Below, one piece after another: positions 26,080 through 34,657 of a stretch of DNA of 64,000 bases. A program made the position numbers and the translations under genes. The DNA is from Paraburkholderia guartelaensis (lineage in GTDB: Bacteria > Pseudomonadota > Gammaproteobacteria > Burkholderiales > Burkholderiaceae). The DNA lies in contig NZ_SMOD01000013.1 of the NCBI RefSeq assembly GCF_004353905.1, positions 1-64,000 on the forward strand, in the 5' to 3' direction. The first letter of the stretch is position 1. The number at the start of each line of letters is the position of its first letter. The notes beneath the pieces were generated by a model. That model searched no databases, was not told the origin of the DNA, and was given only the letters and a program-made list of their open reading frames with translations.

Positions 26080-26643
26080 ATGAAACCGAGGTTCTTTGCG
26101 GCGGGAGCCGCGGCGCTCGTCTGCGCCGGGCTCGCGTTCTTTACGCTGTCTGCACAGGCGACACTCAAGCCGGGCGATTCCGCACCCGACTTCACGACCC
26201 AGGCATCGCTGGGCGGCAAGACCTACACCTATTCGCTCGCTTCGGAACTGAAGAAGGGCCCGGTGGTGGTGTACTTCTATCCGGCCGCGTTCACGAAGGG
26301 CTGCACGATCGAGGCGCACGAGTTCGCTGAAGCGGTCGACCAGTACAAGCAGTACGGTGCGACCGTCATCGGCGTTTCGCACGACAACATCGACACGCTC
26401 ACGAAGTTCTCGGTGAGCGAGTGCCGCAGCAAGTTCCCGGTGGCCGCCGACGAAGACTCGAAGATCATCAAGTCGTACGACGCGTCGATGCCGATGCACG
26501 AGTCGATGGCCAATCGCGTTTCGTATGTGATCGCGCCGGACGGCAAGATCATCTACGAATACACGAGCCTGTCGCCGGACCAGCACGTGGCGAACACGTT
26601 GCGCGCCCTGAAGGAGTGGTCTGCGCAGCATCCGCAGCAGTAG
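26080..26643 (+). CDS. Exported peroxiredoxin (Bcp/PrxQ-type)
   Basis: A 187-residue thioredoxin-fold peroxidase. The peroxidatic Cys75 is in YPAAFTKGCTIEA (P-x-x-x-T-x-x-C) and a probable resolving Cys115 is in VSECRSKFP. The N-terminus (FFAAGAAALVCAGLAFFTLSAQA) is a signal peptide, so it is periplasmic, unlike classical cytoplasmic Bcp. It probably reduces peroxides in the periplasm, with an unknown thiol donor. A monocistronic gene, preceded by an AT-rich upstream region containing the palindrome CCAATATTGG at 25975-25984. Confidence 0.88.
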   Translation: MKPRFFAAGAAALVCAGLAFFTLSAQATLKPGDSAPDFTTQASLGGKTYTYSLASELKKGPVVVYFYPAAFTKGCTIEAHEFAEAVDQYKQYGATVIGVSHDNIDTLTKFSVSECRSKFPVAADEDSKIIKSYDASMPMHESMANRVSYVIAPDGKIIYEYTSLSPDQHVANTLRALKEWSAQHPQQ

Positions 26644-26776
26644 TAGTGATCGCGAGTCATCGCAAACCGCAGTAAGCCATGAGGCCCGCCACGCGCGCGG
26701 GCCTTGTGGCGATCTATCCCAGACATCCCTCCGCGTTTCGCCCTGGTTTTTCTCTCCCGCCGCACGGATTCCTCGC

Positions 26777-27244
26777 ATGCCGATCGTCGTCGTTCTACTT
26801 GCCTTTGCCGCGCTCGTCTACGGCGCGTATTGGTCCTTCAACGCCATCGCGGCGCACTTTGGCACGGGCGTTGCCGTGGGCGCAGCTGTGGTTGCTGCGG
26901 CGTTGTTCGTCGCGCTCATCGCCTGGGTGTGGCGCCGGATGCGCGACGTGGCGCCCAATGTGCGCGACGAAGGCGACTGGACACACCGCGTAGCCGGCGC
27001 CTGGGGCGAAGCCCGTCTCGCGGCGGGCAAGCGCTTTTGCGAGCTGACGCAGGGCGAAGCGCACGGCGCGTATATCTTCGCCGACCTGCAAGGCGCGCAA
27101 CCGGCGCGCGATGCCAATGGCTGGCACGTGGCGCTACGTGTGGCCGATCCGAAGCACCCGCTCTGGCAATTGCCGATGCCAGACGAGCGCGAAGCGAAGC
27201 GCTGGGCGCGTATTTTCACGCTGGCGATTGCGCAGAAACTCTGA
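26777..27244 (+). CDS. Conserved hypothetical membrane-anchored protein
   Basis: A 155-residue protein with two N-terminal membrane spans (IVVVLLAFAALVYGAYWSF and GVAVGAAVVAAALFVALIAW) and a roughly 100-residue cytoplasmic or periplasmic part containing GAWGEARLAAGKRFCEL, AHGAYIFADLQGA and PMPDEREAKRWARIFTLA. I do not recognise the soluble domain. It precedes the second BamE-like lipoprotein gene by 70 bp and may share a transcript with it. Function unknown. Confidence 0.7.
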   Translation: MPIVVVLLAFAALVYGAYWSFNAIAAHFGTGVAVGAAVVAAALFVALIAWVWRRMRDVAPNVRDEGDWTHRVAGAWGEARLAAGKRFCELTQGEAHGAYIFADLQGAQPARDANGWHVALRVADPKHPLWQLPMPDEREAKRWARIFTLAIAQKL

Positions 27245-27314
27245 GCGCGGCAACCGCGTCGAACGTTCCGGGCGCAGCGCTGTCCCAACTACTTCCCGGC
27301 AACGCAAACTGGAT

Positions 27315-27857
27315 ATGTCACGAAAACCCTGGATCGCGGCGGCGTTGATCGCTGTCTGCGCCACGCTGCTCGCCGCGTGCGACCAGCAAAAGGTCGCCGA
27401 CGCCGTCAATGCGATCAAGCCCGATTCGATGGCGTTCGGTGGCTTGCGCATCGGCGTGTCGACGGTCGAGGACGTACGCCGGCAGGCAGGCAAGCCCGAA
27501 ATGGTGTGGGAGGACGACGACGGCGCGCAGCGCCTCGAATACCCGCGCGGGCCCAACGGCCTCACCACGTGGATGCTCGACTTCGACGCAAACGGCAAGC
27601 TGGTGGCGATGACCCAGGCGCTCACGGCGCAGAATATCGGGCAGGTCGTGCCGGGCATGACGCAGGACGAAGTGCGGCGCCTGCTCGGCAAGCCGGCCAC
27701 GGTCGCAAAATATGCGCTGAGCCACGAGGAAGTGTGGAGCTGGCACTGGGCCGAAGGCGGCGTGGCGGGGGACGGCATGTTCAATGCCCATTTCGTGCCG
27801 GATGGGCTCGTGGTCAGGACGTCGCGCTCGGATGCACCGGGCCACGAGCAGCATTGA
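27315..27857 (+). CDS. Lipoprotein with two BamE/SmpA-like repeats, paralogue 2
   Basis: A 180-residue lipoprotein with lipobox Cys22 (TLLAAC). Two BamE-like units follow: LRIGVSTVEDVRRQAGKPE and VVPGMTQDEVRRLLGKPAT. It is clearly homologous along its whole length to the protein at 2362-2943, with shared RLEYPRGP(N/Q)GL, (I/M)TQALTA and VWSW(H/K)W blocks. The ATG at 27315 places the signal peptide correctly; the longer open frame upstream overlaps the previous gene. A membrane protein gene follows by 52 bp. The function is unknown, with an outer-membrane interaction role inferred from the fold. Confidence 0.8.
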   Translation: MSRKPWIAAALIAVCATLLAACDQQKVADAVNAIKPDSMAFGGLRIGVSTVEDVRRQAGKPEMVWEDDDGAQRLEYPRGPNGLTTWMLDFDANGKLVAMTQALTAQNIGQVVPGMTQDEVRRLLGKPATVAKYALSHEEVWSWHWAEGGVAGDGMFNAHFVPDGLVVRTSRSDAPGHEQH

Positions 27858-27909
27858 GGCGGCGAGCGCACCGATCGCATCGATCGCGCCCGCCGCAAGG
27901 AGGAAGCAG

Positions 27910-28173
27910 ATGAAACGTATCGCGTTGCTATGGCATGTGGTGAAGGGCGATGCGCGCGTGCTGTGGCACGCGCTGCGCCAGCCGGGGCGTCCCATGTGGC
28001 TCGTGCCCGCCACGGCGCTGCTCGCGCTCTATGCGCTCGACCCGTTCAATATCGCGATGCCGGTTGCCGGTGTCGTGGACGACGGCATCATCGTGCCGCT
28101 GGTGCTGCATCTGATCGTGCGTTGCCTGCCTGCGCATTTGCGCCAGCCTCGGCCTCGCCAGGCACGCGCATAA
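27910..28173 (+). CDS. DUF1232 (YkvA-like) small membrane protein
   Basis: An 87-residue protein with the DUF1232 pattern: DARVLWHALRQPGRPMWLVPATALLALYALDP followed by PVAGVVDDGIIVPLVLHLIVR. This small family has one or two membrane-associated helices and unknown function. The ATG at 27910 follows AAGGAGG (27898-27904), an excellent ribosome site. The stop is directly followed by the hairpin that terminates mdtABC from the other side. Confidence 0.8.
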   Translation: MKRIALLWHVVKGDARVLWHALRQPGRPMWLVPATALLALYALDPFNIAMPVAGVVDDGIIVPLVLHLIVRCLPAHLRQPRPRQARA

Positions 28174-28202
28174 AAAAACGGCTGAGGCCACGCTTCAGCC
28201 GT
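28172..28202 (-). terminator. Intrinsic terminator of the mdtABC operon
   Basis: Read on the minus strand, arms pairing 28178-28185 with 28195-28202 form an 8-bp stem plus a wobble pair, followed by seven T residues (A-run at 28172-28178). It ends transcription 23 bp past mdtC. Confidence 0.88.
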
Positions 28203-28224
28203 CTTCAACTGCGGGAGCGCTCGC

Positions 28225-31200
28225 TCACTCCACCTGCGCTGCGGGCGCCGCGCGCCCGCGCTTCGCATCCCACCACACGCGCAGCCGGTCCATGTACAGG
28301 TACACCACCGGCGTCGTATAGAGCGTGAGCATCTGGCTCACGATCAGGCCGCCCACGATCGAGATGCCGAGCGGCGCGCGCAGTTCCGCGCCTTCGCCGT
28401 GCCCGAACGCGAGCGGCAGCGCGCCCAGCAGTGCCGCGCAAGTGGTCATCATGATCGGCCGGAAGCGCAGCAGGCAGGCCTGGTGAATCGCGTCGCGCGA
28501 ACTCAGCCCCTCACGCGACGCCTGGATCGCGAAGTCCACCATCATGATCGCGTTCTTCTTCACGATGCCGATCAGCAGAATCACGCCGATCAGCGCGATG
28601 ATGCTGAACTCCGTCTTGAAGAGCAGCAGCGCGAGCAGCGCGCCCACGCCCGCCGAGGGCAGGGTGGAGAGAATCGTGAGCGGGTGGATATAGCTCTCGT
28701 ACAAGATGCCCAGCACGATATACACGGCCGCGAGCGCCGCGAGAATCAGCAGCGGCTGGTTGTCGAGCGACTGCTGGAATGCCTGCGCCGTGCCCTGGAA
28801 GCTGCCGTGTATCGTTGCGGGCATGCCGATCTCGCCCATCGTGTCGTAGATCGCCTGGGTGGCGTCGGAGAGCGATTTGCCGGGCGGCAGGTTGAACGAG
28901 ATCGTCGAGGCCACGAACTGGCTCTGGTGGTTCACCGAAAGCGGCGTCGTGCCGGGGCCGAACGAGGCGATCGACGAGAGCGGCACCATGGTTTCCTTCG
29001 ACGTGGACACAGCCGCGCCCGACGACGCGCTCGACTTGCCGCTCGCGGCGAGCGAATTGGTTGCGAGGTTGCGCGCCGAATCGGCGGCGATGGCTGCGGC
29101 GCTCGTCGCGGTGGTGGCGGCCGTGCCGCCCGTGGAGGCGGTGGTGGGGCCTGTCACGGTGCCCGCCGTCGCGTTGGTGCTCTGCGCGCCGCTCGCCGTG
29201 GCGCCCGAGGTGCTGATCCAGATCTCGTTGAGCATCGTCGGGCTCTGCCAGTACTTCGGCGCGACTTCCATCACCACGTGATACTGGTTGAGCGGGTTGT
29301 AGATCGTCGAGACCTGGCGCTGGCCGAACGCGTCGTAGAGCGTGTTGTCGATCTGCGAGGGCGTGATGTTCAGCCGCGCGGCACTCTGCCGGTCGATGTT
29401 GATCATCGACTCGAGGCCGCCTTGCTGCTGGTCCGAATTCACGTCGGCGAGTTCGGGGCGCGCCTGCAGCGCTTCGGTAAGCTTCGGCCCCCACTTGTAG
29501 AGGTCGGCGGTGTTGTCCGCGAGCAGCGTGAACTGGTACTGCGCGTTCGACTGCCGGCCGCCCACGCGGATGTCCTGCACCGCTTGCAGGAAGGTGCGCG
29601 CGCCCGCCACGTTCGAGAGCGGTCCGCGCAGTTGCGCGATCACCTCGTCGGCGGAAATCTTGCGCTCGCTCTTGGGCTTGAGCGAGACGAACATGAAGCC
29701 CGAGTTGGTCGCGCGTCCGCCCGAGAATCCCGCGACCGATTCCACCGCCGGGTTCGCCTGCACGATGCGCATCATCTCGGCGAACTTCACCTTCATCGCC
29801 TGGAACGAGGTGGCCTGGTCGGCCTGGATGCCCCCGATCAGGCGCCCCGTGTCCTGCTGCGGGAAGAAGCCCTTGGGCACGACCACGTAGAGCGCAACGT
29901 TCAGCGCGATGGTCGCGATGAGCGTGAGCAGGATGACGAACGGATGCGCGAGCGCCCAGCCGAGCGTGCGCTCGTAGCCGCCCTGCATGCGCAGGAAGCC
30001 GCGCTCGAGCCACTGCGCGAAGCGGCCTTCTTCCTTCTTCTCGTGGGCCTCTTCGAGCAGGCGCGAACACATCATCGGCGTGAGCGTCAGCGAGACGGCC
30101 AACGACACCGCAATGGCGAGCGAAAGCGTCAGCGCGAACTCGCGGAACAGCCGCCCCACAATGCCGCCCATCAGCAAAATAGGCAGGAACACGGCGACGA
30201 GCGACACGCTGATCGAGAGCACCGTGAAGCCCACTTCGCGCGCGCCGAGCAGCGCCGCCTTCATGCGCGGCACGCCGTTTTCGATATGCCGCGAGATGTT
30301 CTCCAGCACGACGATGGCGTCGTCGACGACGAAGCCTGTCGCGATGGTGAGCGCCATCAGCGAGAGATTGTCGAGCGAGAAGCCCATCAGGTACATGGCC
30401 GCGAAGGTGCCGATGATCGAGATGGGCACGGCCACGCTTGGAATGAGCGTCGCGCGCCAGTTGCGCAGGAACAGGAACACCACCATCACGACGAGTGCCA
30501 CGGCGATGATGAGCGTGTGCTCGGTGTCCTTGAGCGAGGAGCGGATCGTGACCGAGCGGTCGGACGTCGGGATCACCTCGACATCGGCGGGCAGCGACGC
30601 CTTGAGCTGCGGCAGCATGGCGATCACGCGGTCCACAGTCTCGATGATGTTCGCGCCGGGCTGGCGGTAGAGGATCACGAGCACCGAGCGCTTGCCGTTG
30701 GCCAGACCAATGTTGCGCAGGTCTTCCACCGAATCGACCACTTCGCCCACGTCCGAGAGCTTCACGCCCGCGCCGTTGCGGTAAGCGATCACGAGGTCCT
30801 TGTACTGGCTCGCCTTACTCGCCTGGTCGTTGGTGTAGAGCTGAAAGCGCTGCGGGCCGAATTCGATATCGCCCTTCGGGCTGTTCGCGTTGGCCGAGGC
30901 GAGCGCCGCGCGCACGTCTTCGAGGCCGATGCCGTAGTGAAAGAGCGCGTGCGGCTCCAGCTCCACGCGCACGGCCGGATTCGCCGAGCCGCTCACGTCG
31001 ACTTCGCCCACGCCATCCACCTGCGAGAGCGACTGCTGCAGCACCGTGGCCGCCGAGTCGTAGAGCTGGCCCGCGCTCAGCGTGGGCGAGGTGAGCGCGA
31101 GAATCAGAATGGGTGCGTCGGCGGGGTTGACCTTGTGGTAGGTCGGGTTCTGCCGCAGGCTCGTGGGCAGGTCCGCGCGCGCGGCGTTGATCGCCGCCTG

Positions 31201-31524
31201 GACGTCGCGCGCCGCGCCGTCGATGTCGCGGTTCAGGCCGAATTGCAGCGTGATGCGCGTGCTGCCCACCGAGCTTTGCGAGGTCATCTCCGTGACGTCG
31301 GCGATCGAGCCGAGGTGACGCTCGAGCGGGCTCGCCACGCTGGTTGCCACCGTTTCGGGGCTCGCGCCCGGCAAGGTGGCCTGCACGGAGATGGTCGGAA
31401 AGTCCACCTGCGGCAGGGGCGCGACCGGCAGCTTCGTGAACGCGAAGAGGCCGGCCAGCGCGATGCCGATGGCGAGCAGCGTGGTCGCGACGGGGCGCGA
31501 GATGAACGGGCGCGAGAGATTCAT
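28225..31524 (-). CDS. mdtC: RND efflux transporter, MdtC-type, with a long low-complexity insert
   Basis: A 1099-residue inner-membrane RND pump subunit. Start NLSRPFISRPVATTLLAIGI, the proton-relay Asp pair in GFVVDDAIVVLENI (TM4) and the closing LRFRPIMMTTCAALLGALPL match MdtC/HAE1-family pumps. Usual MdtC length is about 1025-1040. The extra length is a Ser/Thr/Ala-rich insert at about residues 772-842 in the second periplasmic porter loop, just before MVPLSSIASFGPG. MdtB and MdtC form mixed trimers driven by the proton gradient and pump drugs and bile-salt-like compounds. Third gene of mdtABC, 4 bp after mdtB. Confidence 0.93.
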   Translation of the reverse strand: MNLSRPFISRPVATTLLAIGIALAGLFAFTKLPVAPLPQVDFPTISVQATLPGASPETVATSVASPLERHLGSIADVTEMTSQSSVGSTRITLQFGLNRDIDGAARDVQAAINAARADLPTSLRQNPTYHKVNPADAPILILALTSPTLSAGQLYDSAATVLQQSLSQVDGVGEVDVSGSANPAVRVELEPHALFHYGIGLEDVRAALASANANSPKGDIEFGPQRFQLYTNDQASKASQYKDLVIAYRNGAGVKLSDVGEVVDSVEDLRNIGLANGKRSVLVILYRQPGANIIETVDRVIAMLPQLKASLPADVEVIPTSDRSVTIRSSLKDTEHTLIIAVALVVMVVFLFLRNWRATLIPSVAVPISIIGTFAAMYLMGFSLDNLSLMALTIATGFVVDDAIVVLENISRHIENGVPRMKAALLGAREVGFTVLSISVSLVAVFLPILLMGGIVGRLFREFALTLSLAIAVSLAVSLTLTPMMCSRLLEEAHEKKEEGRFAQWLERGFLRMQGGYERTLGWALAHPFVILLTLIATIALNVALYVVVPKGFFPQQDTGRLIGGIQADQATSFQAMKVKFAEMMRIVQANPAVESVAGFSGGRATNSGFMFVSLKPKSERKISADEVIAQLRGPLSNVAGARTFLQAVQDIRVGGRQSNAQYQFTLLADNTADLYKWGPKLTEALQARPELADVNSDQQQGGLESMINIDRQSAARLNITPSQIDNTLYDAFGQRQVSTIYNPLNQYHVVMEVAPKYWQSPTMLNEIWISTSGATASGAQSTNATAGTVTGPTTASTGGTAATTATSAAAIAADSARNLATNSLAASGKSSASSGAAVSTSKETMVPLSSIASFGPGTTPLSVNHQSQFVASTISFNLPPGKSLSDATQAIYDTMGEIGMPATIHGSFQGTAQAFQQSLDNQPLLILAALAAVYIVLGILYESYIHPLTILSTLPSAGVGALLALLLFKTEFSIIALIGVILLIGIVKKNAIMMVDFAIQASREGLSSRDAIHQACLLRFRPIMMTTCAALLGALPLAFGHGEGAELRAPLGISIVGGLIVSQMLTLYTTPVVYLYMDRLRVWWDAKRGRAAPAAQVE

Positions 31525-31528
31525 CGCG

Positions 31529-34500
31529 TCAGCTCTCCGACGAAGACGACGCCGCGCCGTGCGAACCGCTGCCGAAGCGCTGGCGCAGACGCTGCGCGAT
31601 CCGGTCGAACGCGAGGTAGATCACCGGCGTCGTAAAGAGCGTGAGCGCCTGGCTCACGATCAGGCCGCCCGCAATCGCGATGCCGAGCGGCCGGCGCAGC
31701 TCGCTACCCGCGCCGTAGCCGAGGATCAGCGGCACGGCGCCGAGCAGTGCCGCCATCGTCGTCATCATGATCGGCCGGAAGCGCAGCAGACATGCCTGGT
31801 AGATCGCCTCGCGCGGCGGCTTGCCTTCCTGGCGCTCGGCCTCGAGCGCGAAGTCGATCATCATGATGGCGTTCTTCTTCACGATGCCGATCAACAGCAC
31901 GATGCCGATGATGCCGATGATGTCGAGATCGTGCCCGGTCAGGATCAGCGCGAGCAGCGCACCGATCCCGGCCGACGGCAGCGTCGAGAGAATCGTGATG
32001 GGATGCACGAAGCTCTCGTACAGCACGCCGAGCACGATGTACATCGTGACGATGGCCGCGAGGATCAGGAACAGCTCGTTGGAGAGCGACGCCTGGAACG
32101 CGAGCGCGGCGCCCTGGAAGCGCGTCTGGAACGAGCCCGGCAGGCCGATGTCTTTTTCCGCCTGCTGGATCGCTTTCACCGCCGCGCCGAGCGAGGAGCC
32201 CTGAGCCAGGTTGAACGAGACCGTTGTCGCCGGGAACTGCGAGAGATGCGAGACGAGCAGCGGCGCGGGCCGCTCATGGAACTTCGCGATGGCCGAGAGC
32301 GGCACCTGGCCCGTGGTCGAGGTGGAAGAGGGCAGGTAGATCGAATTCAGCGCGTCGGTGTAGTGCTGAAGAACCGGATCGGCTTCGAGAATCACGCGGT
32401 ACTGGTTCGACTGCGTGAAGATCGTCGAGATGATGCGCTGGCCGTAGGCGTCGTAGAGCGCGTTGTCCACCGTCGCGGGCGTGATGCCATAGCGCGCGGC
32501 GCTCGCGCGGTCGATCTCGATGAACACGGAGCTGCCCTGGTCCTGCAGGTCGGTCGCGACATCCGCGAGTTCGGGCAGTTGCTTCAGACGCTGCACGAGC
32601 TTCGGCACCCAGGTCGTGAAGTCCTGGATGTTCGGCGTGGTCAGCATGAACTGGTACTGCGTGGGGCTCACGGTCGAGTCGATCGTGAGGTCCTGCACCG
32701 GCTGCATATAGAGCGTCGCGCCCGGCACGTGGGCCACGCTCTTTTGCAGGTCGCGGATGATCTCGCTCGCCGTTTCGCTGCGGTCGTCGCGCGGCTTCAG
32801 GTTGATGAGCATGCGGCCGCTGTTGAGCGTGATGTTGGTACCGTCCACGCCGATGAACGAGGTGAGACTCTCGACGTTCTCGTTCTTGAGAATTTCCGCG
32901 GCGAGCGCCTGCTGGCGCTCGGCCATCGACGCATACGACACCGATTGCGGCATCTGCGTGATGGCCTGGATCACGCCCGTGTCCTGCACGGGGAAGAAGC
33001 CCTTGGGCACGATCACGTAGAGAATGCCGGTGAGCACGAGCGTGATCAGGAACACGATCATCGTGAGGCGCTGCCGCGCGAGCACCCATTCGAGCGCCAC
33101 GCCATAGCGGTCGATCACATAGTCGAAGAACGCATGCACGCGCGCTTCGAAGCGGTGGCTTTCGGGCGGCGGCGTGTGGCGCAGCATCTTCGCGCACATC
33201 ATCGGCACGAGCGTGAGCGAGACCACGGCCGAGATCACGATCGTCACCGCGAGCGTGATGGCGAATTCGTGGAAGAGGCGGCCCACCACGTCGCCCATGA
33301 AGAGCAGCGGAATCAGCACGGCGATGAGCGACACCGTCAGCGAGATGATGGTGAAGCCGATCTGCTTCGAACCCTTCAGCGCCGCTTCGAGCGGCGTGTC
33401 GCCCGCCTCGACGTAACGCGCGATGTTCTCGATCATGACGATGGCGTCGTCGACCACGAAACCGGTCGCGATGGTGAGCGCCATCAACGACAGGTTGTCG
33501 AGCGAGAAGCCGCACAGGTACATGACCGCGAGCGTGCCGATCAGCGAGAGCGGCACCGAAAGGCTCGGAATGATCGTGGCGTAGATGTTCGCGAGGAACA
33601 GGTACATCACCAGCACGACGAGCACCACCGACATCAGCAGCTCGAACTGCACGTCGCGCACCGAGGCGCGGATCGTGGTGGTGCGGTCGGTGACGATCTG
33701 CACGTCGAGCGAAGAGGGCAGCGATTCCTGCAACTGCGGCAAGAGCGCCTTGATGCTGTCCACCACCTGGATCACGTTCGCGCCCGGCTGGCGCTGCACG
33801 TTCAGGATGATCGCGGGCGTGCCGTCGGCCCACGCGCCGAGCTTGGTGTTTTCCGCGCCCTGCACGATGTTCGCGACGTCGGTGAGCATGACGGGGCGGC
33901 CGTTGCGGTACGCGATTACCGCGTCCTTGTAGGCGTCGGCGTCGGTCAACTGGTCGTTCGCGTTGATCGTGTAGGCGCGCGTGGGGCCGTCGAAGTTGCC
34001 CTTGGGCGTGTTGACGTTCAGGTTCGAAATGCTCGTGCGCAGGTCGTCGAGGTTCAGGCCGTAGGCCGCGAGCGCGCGCGGATTCGCCTGGATGCGCACG
34101 GCCGGGCGCTGGCCGCCCGAGAGGCTCACGAGGCCCACACCGGCCACCTGCGAAATTTTCTGCGCGAGGCGCGTGTCGGCGAGATCCTGGATCTGCGTGA
34201 GCGGCAGCGTTTTCGAGGTGATCGCGAGCGTGAGGATCGGCGCGTCGGCGGGGTTGACCTTGGCGTAGATCGGCGGCGCGGGCAGGTCGGAGGGCAGCAG
34301 GTTGCCGGCCGCGTTGATGGCGGCCTGCACTTCCTGTTCGGCCACGTCGAGCGGCAGGTCGAGGCTGAACTGCAGCGTGATGACCGAGGAGCCCGCCGAA
34401 CTCTGCGACGACATCTGGTTGAGCGACGGCATCTGCCCGAACTGACGTTCGAGCGGCGCGGTGACGGAGGACGTCATCACGTCCGGGCTCGCCCCTGGGT

Positions 34501-34651
34501 AGAAGGTCTGCACCTGGATGGTCGGGTAATCGACTTCGGGCAGCGCGGAAAGCGGCAGAAAGCGCAGCGCGACGAGGCCGACCAGCATGATCGCCGCCAT
34601 GAGCAGCGCCGTGCCGACCGGCCGCAGGATAAAGGCGCGGGATGGATTCAT
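31529..34651 (-). CDS. mdtB: RND efflux transporter, MdtB-type
   Basis: A 1040-residue RND pump subunit with family-typical length. Recognisable stretches are MNPSRAFILRPVGTALLMAAI, the Asp pair in GFVVDDAIVMIENIARYVE and the closing LRFRPIMMTTMAALLGAVPL. It is about 45-50 percent alike by eye to the neighbouring MdtC and lacks that protein's Ser/Thr/Ala insert, which makes the insert a specific feature of the partner. It forms the pump trimer with MdtC and contacts MdtA. Located between mdtA (6 bp) and mdtC (4 bp) in a tight operon. Confidence 0.94.
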   Translation of the reverse strand: MNPSRAFILRPVGTALLMAAIMLVGLVALRFLPLSALPEVDYPTIQVQTFYPGASPDVMTSSVTAPLERQFGQMPSLNQMSSQSSAGSSVITLQFSLDLPLDVAEQEVQAAINAAGNLLPSDLPAPPIYAKVNPADAPILTLAITSKTLPLTQIQDLADTRLAQKISQVAGVGLVSLSGGQRPAVRIQANPRALAAYGLNLDDLRTSISNLNVNTPKGNFDGPTRAYTINANDQLTDADAYKDAVIAYRNGRPVMLTDVANIVQGAENTKLGAWADGTPAIILNVQRQPGANVIQVVDSIKALLPQLQESLPSSLDVQIVTDRTTTIRASVRDVQFELLMSVVLVVLVMYLFLANIYATIIPSLSVPLSLIGTLAVMYLCGFSLDNLSLMALTIATGFVVDDAIVMIENIARYVEAGDTPLEAALKGSKQIGFTIISLTVSLIAVLIPLLFMGDVVGRLFHEFAITLAVTIVISAVVSLTLVPMMCAKMLRHTPPPESHRFEARVHAFFDYVIDRYGVALEWVLARQRLTMIVFLITLVLTGILYVIVPKGFFPVQDTGVIQAITQMPQSVSYASMAERQQALAAEILKNENVESLTSFIGVDGTNITLNSGRMLINLKPRDDRSETASEIIRDLQKSVAHVPGATLYMQPVQDLTIDSTVSPTQYQFMLTTPNIQDFTTWVPKLVQRLKQLPELADVATDLQDQGSSVFIEIDRASAARYGITPATVDNALYDAYGQRIISTIFTQSNQYRVILEADPVLQHYTDALNSIYLPSSTSTTGQVPLSAIAKFHERPAPLLVSHLSQFPATTVSFNLAQGSSLGAAVKAIQQAEKDIGLPGSFQTRFQGAALAFQASLSNELFLILAAIVTMYIVLGVLYESFVHPITILSTLPSAGIGALLALILTGHDLDIIGIIGIVLLIGIVKKNAIMMIDFALEAERQEGKPPREAIYQACLLRFRPIMMTTMAALLGAVPLILGYGAGSELRRPLGIAIAGGLIVSQALTLFTTPVIYLAFDRIAQRLRQRFGSGSHGAASSSSES

Positions 34652-34657
34652 GCTGGC

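Noticed and set aside
26683..26703. GC hairpin after the peroxiredoxin gene
   Set aside because: Stem GGCCCGC/GCGGGCC is real, but with only TT after it; too weak to call a terminator.
28399..31635. 1078-codon plus-strand open frame opposite mdtC
   Set aside because: Same reason: antisense shadow with compositionally biased translation and no recognisable motif.
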